Assembly (NCBI GenBank): GCA_013289835.1
Contig: JABCZG010000004.1
Coordinates: 1-64,000, forward strand
Direction of reading: 5' to 3'
Origin: Acidobacteriota bacterium
GTDB lineage: Bacteria > Acidobacteriota > Terriglobia > Acidiferrales > UBA7541
Length of the DNA stretch: 64,000 nt
Positions 26,016 to 35,758 of the stretch are shown here, in pieces; position 1 is the stretch's first letter; the number at the start of each line of letters is the position of its first letter. The notes beneath the pieces were generated by a model. The model did not search any database. It worked only from the letters and a program-made list of their open reading frames with translations, and was not told where the DNA came from. The translations under genes were made by a program, and so were the position numbers.

Positions 26016-26441
26016 TTACTGCGCCGGCTGCCGGCTCGCCAACGCAACATCCGATCGCGGCGTCATAGATACAACGAGATATTCCCGTTCCTTGCCGTCT
26101 GTTTCCGGCACTCGCAACAGCATCTTGTCCTTGTGAATCCGGAATTGCGCCGTCTCTCCAACCGGCAAAAGCACGGGGTGCTTGTCGTCCTTTGGCCGGA
26201 TGCGGTACGTAATCCGCTCCGTCTGCAGCACATATTCCTGACATAGCATTTCCTTGGTGTTCTTGTGCTGGCCGTCCGTCCCGAAGATTTCTCCAGCGAC
26301 CGTCTTGCCATCTTTCTCCGCGTAACCGCAAGCGGCGGATTCCATCTGCATCAGCACGCCTTTTTCATACGACGGCGCATCCTTGGCTTGAACGCTCATT
26401 GTCACCGCAAAAACCAGAACCGCAGCCATCCCAGCTTTCAT
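26016..26441 (-). CDS. Small secreted protein of unknown function
   Basis: The product has 141 residues with a signal peptide (MKAGMAAVLVFAVTMSVQA). The mature part has two cysteines (SAACGYAEK, LCQEYVL) and a beta-rich C-terminal half. Start choice: two ATGs follow GGAGG, one with no spacing and one six bases later. The second (26441) is used because its spacing is right. I do not recognise the family. It stands alone between the transporter operon and HPF. Confidence 0.7.
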   Translation of the reverse strand: MKAGMAAVLVFAVTMSVQAKDAPSYEKGVLMQMESAACGYAEKDGKTVAGEIFGTDGQHKNTKEMLCQEYVLQTERITYRIRPKDDKHPVLLPVGETAQFRIHKDKMLLRVPETDGKEREYLVVSMTPRSDVALASRQPAQ

Positions 26442-26690
26442 GGTCATCCTCCATTCGGCTCTTCCGGCGTCCGAAGCCGGCACAGTGAATTCATCCTTAC
26501 GACCGAACAAGTAAAACAAGCACACATCTCGCGCCCTCGATTCGGGCACTTCTCTACTCACGGTATAAGGGGGAGAAGAGGGTGGAAAAATATAGGCTAA
26601 CAAAACTCCGGGTAACCGCCGGCAACACGCCGCACGGCATTTTTAACCGTGACATCCATTCTGCGGCTTACGACTCAACACTCAGGTTTC

Positions 26691-27044
26691 TCAGGAAAGT
26701 GCTTCGATGCGCACCCGCGGCCGTTTGCGCTTCCATTCGTAATCTTTACGCAGCATCGCTTGATGCTTCTTCACCTGCGCTTCCAATTCGCTGAACGCCT
26801 TCTTGCAACTCGTCCGCACACTCGCTCCCGTACTCGTCGCATGCAGCGTTGCCGACGGCAGCGACAAATTCAGCGCGCAGCAACTCTCCTCCGTCCGCAG
26901 GTTCTTCGAAAATGTCACGTGCACTTGCACCAGATCCGGCGAATAACTCTGCAGCAATTTCCCCAACTTACCCATATGACGCTCGACTTCGGTTTCCACT
27001 GCTTTGTGTGCCTCGACGTTTTTGTAACTGATCATGAGCTTCAT
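26691..27044 (-). CDS. hpf: Short ribosome hibernation-promoting factor (HPF/RaiA family)
   Basis: The product has 117 residues and one S30AE domain. A strand (MKLMISYKNVEAHKAVETEVERHMGK split over strand and helix) is followed by paired strands (LVQVHVTFSKN, CALNLSLP) and a second helix (SVRTSCKKAFSELEAQVKKHQ). The short C-terminal tail lacks the dimerisation domain of long HPF. HPF binds the decoding centre of 30S subunits and silences ribosomes in slow growth. ATG 27044 has CAGGTG upstream and matches the family start; the longer frame is non-conserved. Confidence 0.85.
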   Translation of the reverse strand: MKLMISYKNVEAHKAVETEVERHMGKLGKLLQSYSPDLVQVHVTFSKNLRTEESCCALNLSLPSATLHATSTGASVRTSCKKAFSELEAQVKKHQAMLRKDYEWKRKRPRVRIEALS

Positions 27045-27221
27045 GTTTGCACCTGTAGGAAAGCTTGCAGAAGAGGGGCGGGACGCGCAACCGCGTTTCG
27101 CAGCACATCGCAAAAATCATATCAGCCGCGGACCTTCCCAGCAACCGCCATTCGCAACGCGAAGGCGATGCACCTCGAAACACGCCACCGCCCCCAGAAT
27201 GCAGGCTGCGGATGGCTCAAA

Positions 27222-28496
27222 TCAAGGCTGAACGCCCGCATAAACCGGAATCGCGCTGCGCGCCGCGTTCTTGTAAACAGTCCCGCCCTTCATCACAAAT
27301 ACCACCCGCCGCACGGCCGTAATATCCTTCAGCGGATCCCCATCGAGCGCGATGATGTCTGCTTGCAGTCCCGGCGCAATCGACCCAATCTGATCACCAA
27401 GCCTCATCGCTTCCGCACCCAGCGAATTCGCCGAAACCATCGCCTTCATCGGATCCACGCCACAATCTCGCACCCGGTCAATAAACTCCTCCGCGTTGCG
27501 CCCATGCGCCCCCGCCACCGCGTCCGTACCAAACACAACTTTCAGTCCCGGTGTCTTCATCGCGTGCTGCACCAGCTCGTAATTCATCGGCAAAATCTTC
27601 TCCATCGCCGCAAAACCCTCCGCCGTATACCCCGGCGTTCCCACGTATTGTTCCTTGTGCAGCAGGTAGTTCTCAATGATGAGCCCCGCCTGCGGATCCA
27701 GATACGTCCCCTTCTCCGCCATTAATTTCAAATCATCGTCCGTCGCCAGCGTACCATGCTCGATCTCCGTGCATCCCGCAATCGTCGCCGCTCGCACTGC
27801 ATCCTTATACGCATGCACCAGGGTCCTCAGCCCCTGCTTCTTGGCTTCATCGCACGCGGCGCCCAATTGCTCTTGCGATAGCGTCACTGCTCCTCCCTGC
27901 CGGATGCTCTGTGAAGCAAAAATCTTGATGATGTCCGCCCCCGCATCCTTCTGTTTCCGCACAAACGCCCGAATCTCCTCCGGCGTCCCGCTCTGTTCCC
28001 CGCGCCCAATCAACGGCTCCGCGGCCGTCAGGATGCGCGGGCCAGGCAGCATTCCCTTCGCAATTGCGTCGCGCAACGGAATATCATTCGGCGATCCCGG
28101 GCTTTGAATCGTCGTGAACCCCGCCATCAGCGTCACCCAAGCATTCGAAGCCGCCTTGTACGTATCCTCCTGCGACGTCCCGCCCATCCCCGCGTTCTTG
28201 CCGTCCTTCCCAAAAATCCACGTGATATGCGCGTGCGCATCAATCCACCCCGGCATCACCGTTAGCCCACCCAAGTCGTAGTCCACCGGCCCCGCTTTTG
28301 CATCGATCGCAACAATCTTCGAGCCTTCAATCACAATCCGCGTGTCGTGCAGCACCCCGCCCCTGCCATCGAACACCGTCCTCGCCGCAATCACGATGCG
28401 TTTGCCCGGCACATCCGTCTGTGCAGAAACTCGCTGCCCCACTGCGCCAGCCGCCAAAATGCCGGTGACGCTTAAAATGATTTTCGCCGCTCGCAT
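27222..28496 (-). CDS. Secreted amidohydrolase (imidazolonepropionase/prolidase-like)
   Basis: The product has 424 residues. A signal peptide opens the protein (MRAAKIILSVTGILAAG, cleavage near VSAQ). A metal-dependent TIM barrel follows, with HAH in WIDAHAHITW, a carboxylated-Lys candidate in DIIKIFAS, His in LVHAYKD and EIEHGT, and Asp in FGTDAVAG. These are the ligands of binuclear amidohydrolases. The C-terminal block (PGLQADIIALDGDPLKDI) is usual for the family. The start at 28496 has GGAGGAGAG. Family members act on dipeptides or cyclic amides; the substrate cannot be told. Confidence 0.9.
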   Translation of the reverse strand: MRAAKIILSVTGILAAGAVGQRVSAQTDVPGKRIVIAARTVFDGRGGVLHDTRIVIEGSKIVAIDAKAGPVDYDLGGLTVMPGWIDAHAHITWIFGKDGKNAGMGGTSQEDTYKAASNAWVTLMAGFTTIQSPGSPNDIPLRDAIAKGMLPGPRILTAAEPLIGRGEQSGTPEEIRAFVRKQKDAGADIIKIFASQSIRQGGAVTLSQEQLGAACDEAKKQGLRTLVHAYKDAVRAATIAGCTEIEHGTLATDDDLKLMAEKGTYLDPQAGLIIENYLLHKEQYVGTPGYTAEGFAAMEKILPMNYELVQHAMKTPGLKVVFGTDAVAGAHGRNAEEFIDRVRDCGVDPMKAMVSANSLGAEAMRLGDQIGSIAPGLQADIIALDGDPLKDITAVRRVVFVMKGGTVYKNAARSAIPVYAGVQP

Positions 28497-28610
28497 GAAC
28501 TCTCCTCCCGCCTCTCGAACAAGACTGCGAACGAAATCTGTCGCATTTTTAAACAACATTGTCCGAGCTCGTTCGTCCAGCTTCTTCCCCGCAATTCTTG
28601 CCTACGTTTC

Positions 28611-29561
28611 TCAGTGCACGTAATACCCGTTCTTGGCCAAGACAACGTAGTCGTGTCCTTTTTTTCCAAACGACGACGCCAGGCGTACATCCAACTTATG
28701 CGGCTTGCCCTCAGCCGCCGTCGCCTTCGTGTAGTACCCCAGCGTGTAGCGCGTCTTGATCCGCTCGATCAGCGCGCGAAACGCCGCGTCCAAATGCGCC
28801 ACGTCCTTGACGTCGAAGATTTCTCCGCCCGTCTGCTCCGTAACTCTGCGAATGTTCACCAGCCCGGGAATCATGCTCGCGGCGAACAGCGTTGACGGCG
28901 GGTTGTATCCCGGAATCTTCAAATTGTATAAGACCGCATCCGCCGCAATCGTCTCGGTGACAATGTCCCGAGTCCCCTGTCCACCCGCATCCGTGCCAAC
29001 GTCATCGCTGATCAGAATGATCACCCGCCGGCCTCTCGGCGGTCCATTGAGCAAATACTTGGCGGCCACAAAAATCCCATCATTGATATTCGTGGCCCCG
29101 CCCACATGGAACGCGCTGATCTCCTGCGCAATCTTGCTCTTGTCATTCGTGAACGGCACGCGCAACTCCGCTTCCGTCGAAAACGTAAACAACGCCACCT
29201 CATCTTCCGGTTTAAGCGCCGCAAGCGCAGTATTGGCCGCATCACGCAGCGGTCCCAGAAATGGTCCGATCGAATCGCTTAAATCCAATACCAGAGCAAC
29301 ATTCAGCGGCAGCTCGTCGCGGCTGAAAATCTCCAGCTTTTGCCTAACGCCATCTTCGCGAACCTCAAAGTCGTCCTTCTTCAATTCGCCCATGATTTGC
29401 CCGGCCTTCGTCTTCACCGTGGTGTCCACCAGCACAAGGCTCACGTCCAGCCGAATCACGCCCTCGTCCGGGTTCTGCGCTACAACAGGAATTCCGGTGA
29501 AATACGCAGCGAGCACGGCTAAAATCGAAAAGCGCAGTATGTTTCGCCAAAATGTGCACAT
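28611..29561 (-). CDS. Acidobacterial-type VWFA domain protein
   Basis: The product has 316 residues. A signal peptide or N-terminal anchor (about 8-28, ending VVAQNP) is followed by a beta region (VSLVLVDTTVKTK) and a von Willebrand factor A domain. Its MIDAS motif is D-L-S-D-S (about 92-96), with T in GGATNIND and D in ISDDVGTD. The pattern matches the VWFA-related family that is strongly expanded in Acidobacteria. These proteins are presumed to be exported and to bind partners through a metal ion. Function is unknown. The family is one of the best taxonomic clues in the window. Confidence 0.9.
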   Translation of the reverse strand: MCTFWRNILRFSILAVLAAYFTGIPVVAQNPDEGVIRLDVSLVLVDTTVKTKAGQIMGELKKDDFEVREDGVRQKLEIFSRDELPLNVALVLDLSDSIGPFLGPLRDAANTALAALKPEDEVALFTFSTEAELRVPFTNDKSKIAQEISAFHVGGATNINDGIFVAAKYLLNGPPRGRRVIILISDDVGTDAGGQGTRDIVTETIAADAVLYNLKIPGYNPPSTLFAASMIPGLVNIRRVTEQTGGEIFDVKDVAHLDAAFRALIERIKTRYTLGYYTKATAAEGKPHKLDVRLASSFGKKGHDYVVLAKNGYYVH

Positions 29562-29757
29562 CGTTGGTGCTCAATACCCCGCGGCGCAATCCACATTCTT
29601 GAAGCGAAATCCGGCGTCGTACTACCGCCTAATCGCCCAAGCCAAAATATTTGATCTCAACTCTGATTTTGCACAATACCACAGCAAGCCGACTTACTCT
29701 GGGCGCGTCGCCTCGTGGGACAAACGGCCCATCGAAAACCTGCCAAATCAATGTGTG

Positions 29758-30723
29758 TTAACGCGAACCTGCCGCGCGGCCTGCGCCGCCGACGGAAGAG
29801 GACGGGTGCTCTGCAACCGTCTCCGGAATTTCCGGCCGGTTTATTACCGTAACTCCCGCGGACGCCCATGTGAGTCGCCCGTTGCTGCTCGCAACTTCCT
29901 CTACGATTTTCGTATACAACCGATCCTTCAGCGCCGTTCGTTTCGCGTAGTCCACCACGTAGCTGACGCTAAACTCCAACGCTCCAGCCTCCACCACCAG
30001 TGCCACTCTCGGTTCCAGCGGCGGGTTCGCGCTTTGATAGTTGTCACTGATCGTCTTCCACGACGCCCGCGCCTCAACCACGTACTCGCCAATGGCCTCT
30101 GTCGCGACCCGCAAAAGCATCTCCCTGGCAAGGTCGCAATCACTGCTCGTCGTGAACACCACTTTAATCTCGTCCCAGATGAACTCGAATCCTTGCGAGT
30201 AGTTGAATACCGACCCTTTCAGCACCACGCTATTCGGGATGCGAACGATCCGGCCATTGTACAGGTCCCTGCTGACCCAGTTCCCCGTTTCCAATAACGT
30301 GGTTCTCAGCAGCCCGATGTCAATCACATCGCCTCGTATATCCCCGATCTGAACTCTGTCTCCCACCGCATACAGCTTTGAAAATCCGATCGAGAAAGCC
30401 CCGGCAATGCTGGCCAGAACGTCCTGTAGCGCCACTGCCACGCCCGCGCCAGCCACGCCCAGCACCAGGCTCAGACGGCCCAGCCGATCCTCAAACAGGA
30501 GAGTCAGGAAAAGAAGAATCGCGAGGTATCCGCAAAAGACGATGAACTTGCGGACTTTATACCGCGCGTCAGCGCGCCCGAAACGCCGAGGCAGAGTTCG
30601 TTCCAGCACGTGAAACGTCGCATGAATAATCAGGATTCCGGCAATAGCGGCAACACACTTGCCGAACAACGAAAGCGCACCCGCCTGTCTCACAAACTCG
30701 TTCATCCAGCCACCCACTGCCAC
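29758..30723 (-). CDS. Small-conductance mechanosensitive channel (MscS family)
   Basis: The product has 321 residues (shorter if ATG 30705 is used). Three membrane helices are visible: about 20-38, 62-80 and the pore helix region LVLGVAGAGVAVALQDVLASIAGAF split into TM3a/b. The beta domain signature follows (YAVGDRVQIGDIRGDVIDIGLLRTTL). The C-terminal part is long and ends in a polar tail. Such channels open under membrane tension and protect against hypo-osmotic shock. The gene is monocistronic. Confidence 0.9.
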   Translation of the reverse strand: MAVGGWMNEFVRQAGALSLFGKCVAAIAGILIIHATFHVLERTLPRRFGRADARYKVRKFIVFCGYLAILLFLTLLFEDRLGRLSLVLGVAGAGVAVALQDVLASIAGAFSIGFSKLYAVGDRVQIGDIRGDVIDIGLLRTTLLETGNWVSRDLYNGRIVRIPNSVVLKGSVFNYSQGFEFIWDEIKVVFTTSSDCDLAREMLLRVATEAIGEYVVEARASWKTISDNYQSANPPLEPRVALVVEAGALEFSVSYVVDYAKRTALKDRLYTKIVEEVASSNGRLTWASAGVTVINRPEIPETVAEHPSSSVGGAGRAAGSR

Positions 30724-31075
30724 TCCCAGCTCTCCCCCCCGCGCGAACGTAGACTACCGGACCTCCCATCCGCGTTCAAGTAAACGACTTTGCTATCGGA
30801 CTCCGCGTCACCCGCAAGCAATCGCAGCTCTAGGGTTTTCTCAGTAGGCGAAATATCGTAGTCTCAGCAGCAACTTGGAACTGTTGGCCAATGCCTGATA
30901 AACGGACTGTCGGACAGGTGGCTTATCGACATCCGGGCCCAATAACAGAAATTTAGAGAGTGAGGCGCGCAGGCAGGCAAACGGACCCACTGCTGGCAGT
31001 TTGCGCGCTCGCGCGTTGACACTCCCGTTCCCTTCCCTCTACCCTGCTCCCAGCGCACTTCGCGCCCTTCACTTC
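30724..31075. other. Divergent intergenic region between the MscS and DUF72 genes
   Basis: This is 352 bp between divergently transcribed genes. I see no gene, no RNA fold and no clear promoter hexamers. The DUF72 frame is open into it up to 31001, but the sequence there is not protein-like. Confidence 0.4.
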
Positions 31076-32059
31076 ATGCCCCCACGCAAACCGCAATCTT
31101 CAACACAAACGAGCCAGCCCATCTCTCCTTCTGATCCCGTGCGCACGGCCACTCTCCGCGTCGGCCCCGCCGGCTGGTCCTACCCCGATTGGTCCGGCTA
31201 CGTCTATCCCGCGCGACGCCCCAAAAATTTCCACGAGGCCGAATATCTCTCCACGTTCTTCGACACCATCGAGATCAACACCTCCTTCTACCATCCGCTC
31301 CGTCCCGATCACGCCGCCAACTGGCTCGCCCGCGTCGCCGCCAATCCTCGCTTCCTCTTCACCGCCAAACTCTGGCAGAAATTCACCCACGACCCCAGCG
31401 CCACCGCCGAAGACGAGCGCCTCGTCCGCGCCGGCTTTGACGTTCTCCGCGCCGCCAACAAACTCGGCGCCGTCCTCCTCCAATTCCCTTTTTCCTTTCA
31501 TCGCACTAAGGAAACCACCGCCTACCTCTCCGCCGTTCTCAAGCGCTTCGCCGACTATCCTCTCGTCGTCGAAGTCCGGCACGCCTCCTGGGATTCTCCC
31601 GAAACTCTCGCCCTTCTCCGCGAACACAACGCCGGCTTCTGCAACATCGATCAACCCATCATCGGCCGCTCTTTCGCCCCCTCCGCGCAAACCACTTCGC
31701 CTGTCGGCTACATCCGTCTCCACGGCCGCCGCTACGATACCTGGTTCTCTGAAAATCCCGCCGTCCCTGCCCACGAGCGCTACAACTATCTCTACTCCGC
31801 CGTCGAACTCGCTCCCTGGGCCGCGCGCATCCGCAAAGTCACCGAACATTCCCGCGACACCTTCGTCGTCACCAACAATCACTTCCAGGGCAAAGCCGTC
31901 GTCAACGCCCTCCAGCTCATCAGCATCCTCAAAGGCTCAAAGGTGAAAGTCCCCGAACCCCTCCGCCAGCACTACCCCGGACTCGATTCCATCGCCGACA
32001 CCCCGCCCGCCGCCCCCACCCTCTTCCTTCTCGGCAATTTACCCGCCGAGAAAAAATAG
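31076..32059 (+). CDS. DUF72 (YecE-like) protein
   Basis: The product has 327 residues. It has a TIM-barrel-like DUF72 domain with the typical start LRVGPAGWSYPDWSG, then EINTSFYHPLRPDHAANW, FLFTAKLWQKFTHD, and near the end a Y-V-TNNH-type block (VVTNNHFQGKAVVNA). DUF72 proteins are widespread and have been compared with TIM-barrel nucleases, but their role is not settled. ATG 31076 opens the conserved part; the upstream frame is rich in Pro and Leu and unlikely to be coding. It stands alone on the plus strand. Confidence 0.88.
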   Translation: MPPRKPQSSTQTSQPISPSDPVRTATLRVGPAGWSYPDWSGYVYPARRPKNFHEAEYLSTFFDTIEINTSFYHPLRPDHAANWLARVAANPRFLFTAKLWQKFTHDPSATAEDERLVRAGFDVLRAANKLGAVLLQFPFSFHRTKETTAYLSAVLKRFADYPLVVEVRHASWDSPETLALLREHNAGFCNIDQPIIGRSFAPSAQTTSPVGYIRLHGRRYDTWFSENPAVPAHERYNYLYSAVELAPWAARIRKVTEHSRDTFVVTNNHFQGKAVVNALQLISILKGSKVKVPEPLRQHYPGLDSIADTPPAAPTLFLLGNLPAEKK

Positions 32060-32116
32060 CGCGCGAAGTAAAAGTGATCACAAACTGTTTTGTGTAGTCG
32101 AAAACTCCGGCGAACC

Positions 32117-33823
32117 CTACTGCGGGTGCAATCGCTCTTTCAGTTGCTCCTCATACAAACTCTCCGGCTCGACGTGTTTCCCCGGCGAAATAATTTGCCC
32201 CGGCGGATTCCCCCCGCCCTGCCCGCGCTTCACTGATTTCTTCTCCGCATCCGCATTCGCAAGCCAGCCCTTCACTCCAAACGCCCAGTTATACGCAATC
32301 GGCGGGCTCTCCACCACATAACTGTCCGCCTCGCAATTCCACAACACGTTATGCGCTCCGGACCACCCGTGCCCCGTCCCCATATTGCTGCGGTTCTGTA
32401 TGTCAATCGAGCCTTCGATGTGCAGCCTCTCATACAGCGTCCCCGTCGCCCATCGCTCGTGCGGCCCCGCATCCAGATGCACACCTTTCGCGGAGCAGTT
32501 GCGGAACACGTTCGGTCCCGCCACCCGCGATTGCGTCATCCACACATGGTTAAATGCCCCGGTGATGTTGCAGTCCTGCACCAGGCTTTGTTCCCCGTCA
32601 ATCCCAAACGCATGCGCCGGCGCTCTCGTTTCCGGCGTGTTGATGTCCACTCCCTCGATGTGCTCCACGGTCACCGCGCGCGCCAGTCCTTCAATGCTCA
32701 CGATCCGCGAGTAGTGCGTCACCACGACGTTCCGCATCCACGCATTCTCCACCGCATCAAACGCCGCCAACAGCGCATCGAAGTAGCCGCCGCCCACAAA
32801 CCGGTCATTCTCATCCAACGTCTGCGGCGTTCCAAAATCCTTCGTCTTCTCGAACGCGCTCCCATCCGTCCGCAAATTCTCGATCCCCGCGTGCGCAATG
32901 CGTCCCGGAAATTTGTACCGCCACACCGTGGCGCCTTGCATCCGATACATCCCGTTGGTGAGTGGCGCATCCAGCGTAATCCTCTCTCCGTTGTCCCTAT
33001 GCTCCACCGCCACAATCCGCCGGTCGAACTTCAGCCCCATCCCCGGCTCCCACTGCCGCACCGTCCGTCCATCCTTGCGCGGCGGAATCCGGTCCATCCC
33101 GATCGTCTGAATAAAAAGAGCATCCATCGCCCAATCCACAATAACCGCGTCGCCCACCTTTAAATCGTGATCGTCTTCCACCAAAATCGTATTCGCCCCC
33201 ACCGGCACGTATGCGCCCAGAATCGCGTGTCGCGGCCCATCCTCCTCCCAACGCCCTTCTCCCGCCACGCGAATCACCGTCCGCGGCATCCCTTCCGCCA
33301 CCAGGATCGTCCCGTCCTTCCCATTCCCATCCCCGCGCAGCACAATCCCCGAAGCATTCAATTTGATCGTCCCCGCAATGCGATACGTCCCCGCATGCAG
33401 CAGCAGCGCTCCCCGGAATCCATTTTCATCGAGCGGCAACTGCGCGATCGCGGCAATCGCCGCCTGAATTCTCGGTGTGTCGTCCCCGCTAGCAACTGGA
33501 TCCAGCGTGCCCCGCACCGGCACGTTCGGAATCTCCACTCCCCCGCCTCCGTATCCAGCAGTTGAAAAGTCCGGTATCCGATTGCCCAGCTGGTCCTCCC
33601 CATAGATCAACCGTCCGCCCTTGAATTCAATCCAGTTTTTTGGAGGCTTGGCTTCTATCCTCGCCCATACTCCCAGCGCAGCCAGCAACGCGGGAATCGC
33701 CAGCAAGAGTGCCGTCGCGCGCAGACGCGAACTCCACGTTTTCCCGTGATGACGCAAATTCCTTAACCTCCTCATCATGGATTTAGGAATGGATTTTAAT
33801 TCCTGACGTATCGGCCGCGCCAT
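32117..33823 (-). CDS. Right-handed beta-helix protein, pectate-lyase/GH28-like fold
   Basis: The product has 568 residues. An N-terminal hydrophobic segment (about 36-54) probably acts as signal or anchor. The start of the mature part (IPDFSTAGYGGGGVEIPNVP) and the block DDTPRIQAAIAAIAQLP are usual for pectate-lyase-superfamily proteins. These are followed by short strand repeats (LLLHAGTYRIAGTIKL, IVLRGDG, NVVVTHYSRIVSIEG, SLVQDCNITGAFNH). Such proteins act on polysaccharides as lyases or hydrolases, but I cannot identify catalytic residues. It may complement the uronate locus, although it lies 19 kb away. The start could also be at the internal ATG pair near residue 16. Confidence 0.75.
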   Translation of the reverse strand: MARPIRQELKSIPKSMMRRLRNLRHHGKTWSSRLRATALLLAIPALLAALGVWARIEAKPPKNWIEFKGGRLIYGEDQLGNRIPDFSTAGYGGGGVEIPNVPVRGTLDPVASGDDTPRIQAAIAAIAQLPLDENGFRGALLLHAGTYRIAGTIKLNASGIVLRGDGNGKDGTILVAEGMPRTVIRVAGEGRWEEDGPRHAILGAYVPVGANTILVEDDHDLKVGDAVIVDWAMDALFIQTIGMDRIPPRKDGRTVRQWEPGMGLKFDRRIVAVEHRDNGERITLDAPLTNGMYRMQGATVWRYKFPGRIAHAGIENLRTDGSAFEKTKDFGTPQTLDENDRFVGGGYFDALLAAFDAVENAWMRNVVVTHYSRIVSIEGLARAVTVEHIEGVDINTPETRAPAHAFGIDGEQSLVQDCNITGAFNHVWMTQSRVAGPNVFRNCSAKGVHLDAGPHERWATGTLYERLHIEGSIDIQNRSNMGTGHGWSGAHNVLWNCEADSYVVESPPIAYNWAFGVKGWLANADAEKKSVKRGQGGGNPPGQIISPGKHVEPESLYEEQLKERLHPQ

Positions 33824-34107
33824 CCAAATCGCATTCGACTACTTCACATTATCTTTGCGTAGGACTTACCGCAGGCCGTACGCGAAGCAGAGCCGCGGAC
33901 CGGGGAACCCGGTGTCGCGTTGCTCGCGCGGGAATACGTGGCAAGAACTCCCCTCACTTCACTATACGAAGAGGCCTTAGAAACGAAAAAGCTCAACGAA
34001 GAAAAACACGTGTAACAAGGCAGGTTTTTGAACCCCTCTGCGCTTTTCAGCTAGGCAAAAAAGGCGAAGGTGTCCCAGTCGCCCGAAATCGCTGGAGCGA
34101 CCCAAGG

Positions 34108-34803
34108 TCACCGCAGTTGTTGACGTAGAAATTCATTTGTCCGCTCGTGGGCGAGTGCTGCAGCTTCAGCGTTGTAATGTGCCCCACCATGCCGGGAGAA
34201 GGCGTGATTCTGGCCCGGATAGCTGTAGACTGTCGCGTTTGATTTTTTGGCAAGTGCCGCCTTGATGTCAGCTTGCGCAGCCTTGGAAATGAACTCGTCC
34301 TCCTCGGCCAGATGCATCAGCATGGGCGCATGAAGCCCATCGATCTCTCCCAGATATTTCTCAGTGTCACCGCCGTGATAAGCGACCGCAGCGTCGACGC
34401 CGTGGCGCACGGCCGTCAGAAAGACCATCAGCGCGCCGAGGCAATAGCCGAGGACGGCAACCTTGCCGGTGCACCCAGGCAGCTTGGCCACGGCGTCGAC
34501 AGTGCCCTTAACGTCCCTGGCGCCGGCGTCTCGGTCATAGGCCTGATAGAGACGAAGGCCGTGTTGCCAGTCGGCCTCGGAGGTGACGCTAAGGTCGACG
34601 CCCCGCTCCTGGCGCCAGAATAGGTCGGGCGCGACCGCAAGGAAGCCTTGCTCCGCCAGTTCGTCGCAGGTCTTGCGAATGTCGGCGTTCACTCCGAACA
34701 ACTCCTGCAGAACGACGACGGCAGGAGCCGGCAATGCCTTCGGCCGCGCGATATAGGCGCCAAACGCGCCATCCCGGCCTTGTATGGTGATGCGATCCTT
34801 CAT
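34108..34803 (-). CDS. Dienelactone hydrolase family protein
   Basis: The product has 231 residues, an alpha/beta hydrolase with the DLH triad C121 (GYCLGA), D169 (EEDEF) and H200 (GQNHAF). The conserved E34 (LQELFG) that positions the nucleophile is also present. DLH enzymes hydrolyse enol-lactones in chloroaromatic or furan degradation, and many act on other esters. No other aromatic pathway gene is nearby. The next gene upstream is another alpha/beta hydrolase. The sequence looks closer to proteobacterial proteins than its neighbours, but this is only an impression. Confidence 0.9.
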   Translation of the reverse strand: MKDRITIQGRDGAFGAYIARPKALPAPAVVVLQELFGVNADIRKTCDELAEQGFLAVAPDLFWRQERGVDLSVTSEADWQHGLRLYQAYDRDAGARDVKGTVDAVAKLPGCTGKVAVLGYCLGALMVFLTAVRHGVDAAVAYHGGDTEKYLGEIDGLHAPMLMHLAEEDEFISKAAQADIKAALAKKSNATVYSYPGQNHAFSRHGGAHYNAEAAALAHERTNEFLRQQLR

Positions 34804-34939
34804 TGTGTTTTCCTCAGACGACGTTCATCTGGGCCTCCGCCGATCCTGGCGGGATCGGCGAAGGCCCTACTCTAAGCGAGCTGCGTTCAGCATGGCGGGC
34901 ACGCGCTGGGCAAAAGAAGCCCTTGATCAAGACTGCAGG

Positions 34940-35725
34940 CTAGTGATTGACGGCCGCGGAGATGGCAGCCTCTTCGATGAGCCTGGCTGCCTCTTTTGGA
35001 TGCGACATGTAGGCCACATGGCTCGCATTCACTTCGACCGTCTTGGCATTGGCGCGCTTCGCCATCATGCGCTCCTGGTCCGGATTGATCGACCGGTCTG
35101 CGGTGGCCACCATGTACCAAGTCGGCTTGGTCTTCCATGCGGGACTCGTAACCTTGTGGGTAAACGAGTCGGTGGAGATCGGCACCTGCGATATAGCCAT
35201 GTAGTGGGACTCGGTTGGCGGAACATCCGCCGCGAAGTCGGCCGCGAAATGCTCCTGCTCTATCCACCAGTTGCCATTGCTGTCTGGCTTGAACGCCTTG
35301 GAGGCTTGCGGCAGGGCCTGTTCGATCGACGCACAGCTCTCACCCTCATCGAGCGCAAAGGCGGCGATGTACACCAGTGCCGAAACCTTCGGATCGTTAC
35401 CGGCCTCGGTGATGATAGACCCGCCATAACTGTGGCCGACGATGACCACCTGCCCGTTCATGGCGTCGACGGCCGCCTTCGCAGACTTGACGTCTTCGGC
35501 GTTGGAGGTCTCCGGGGGCTGCGCCACCGACACCGTGTAGCCATCCTTCTCGAGGATCTTGGCGACGGCCTCCCAGCCGGAGCCATCGGCGAATGCTCCA
35601 TGCACCAGAACCACGTTCTTGATGCCGGTTGGCCCCGCCGCCGCAACTCTAACAGTCCTCTCCAGCAGCAGAGTCGCGCCCATCAGCATGGCAACGAGCG
35701 TTACAACCCCGTAAATCTTCTTCAT
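34940..35725 (-). CDS. Exported alpha/beta hydrolase
   Basis: The product has 261 residues. A signal peptide (1-30, cleavage near VAAAGP) is followed by a compact alpha/beta hydrolase: oxyanion HG (VLVHGAFADGSGW), nucleophile S99 in GHSYGG, acid D in ATADRSI and His in NASHVAYMS. This subgroup resembles plant-type salicylate esterases and hydroxynitrile lyases in fold; the substrate is unknown. It lies 136 bp upstream of the DLH gene on the same strand, so the two may be co-transcribed. Confidence 0.87.
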   Translation of the reverse strand: MKKIYGVVTLVAMLMGATLLLERTVRVAAAGPTGIKNVVLVHGAFADGSGWEAVAKILEKDGYTVSVAQPPETSNAEDVKSAKAAVDAMNGQVVIVGHSYGGSIITEAGNDPKVSALVYIAAFALDEGESCASIEQALPQASKAFKPDSNGNWWIEQEHFAADFAADVPPTESHYMAISQVPISTDSFTHKVTSPAWKTKPTWYMVATADRSINPDQERMMAKRANAKTVEVNASHVAYMSHPKEAARLIEEAAISAAVNH

Positions 35726-35758
35726 GACTATTCTCCTCTCCAGTTTAACTTCGGTGAA

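Noticed and set aside
29605..29757. Possible small gene between the VWA and MscS genes
   Set aside because: Available frames are short, lack ribosome sites and show no protein-like pattern.
28756..30297. 513-codon open frame antisense to the VWA and MscS genes
   Set aside because: Both opposing genes have clear domains; the antisense frame is a product of GC-biased codon use.
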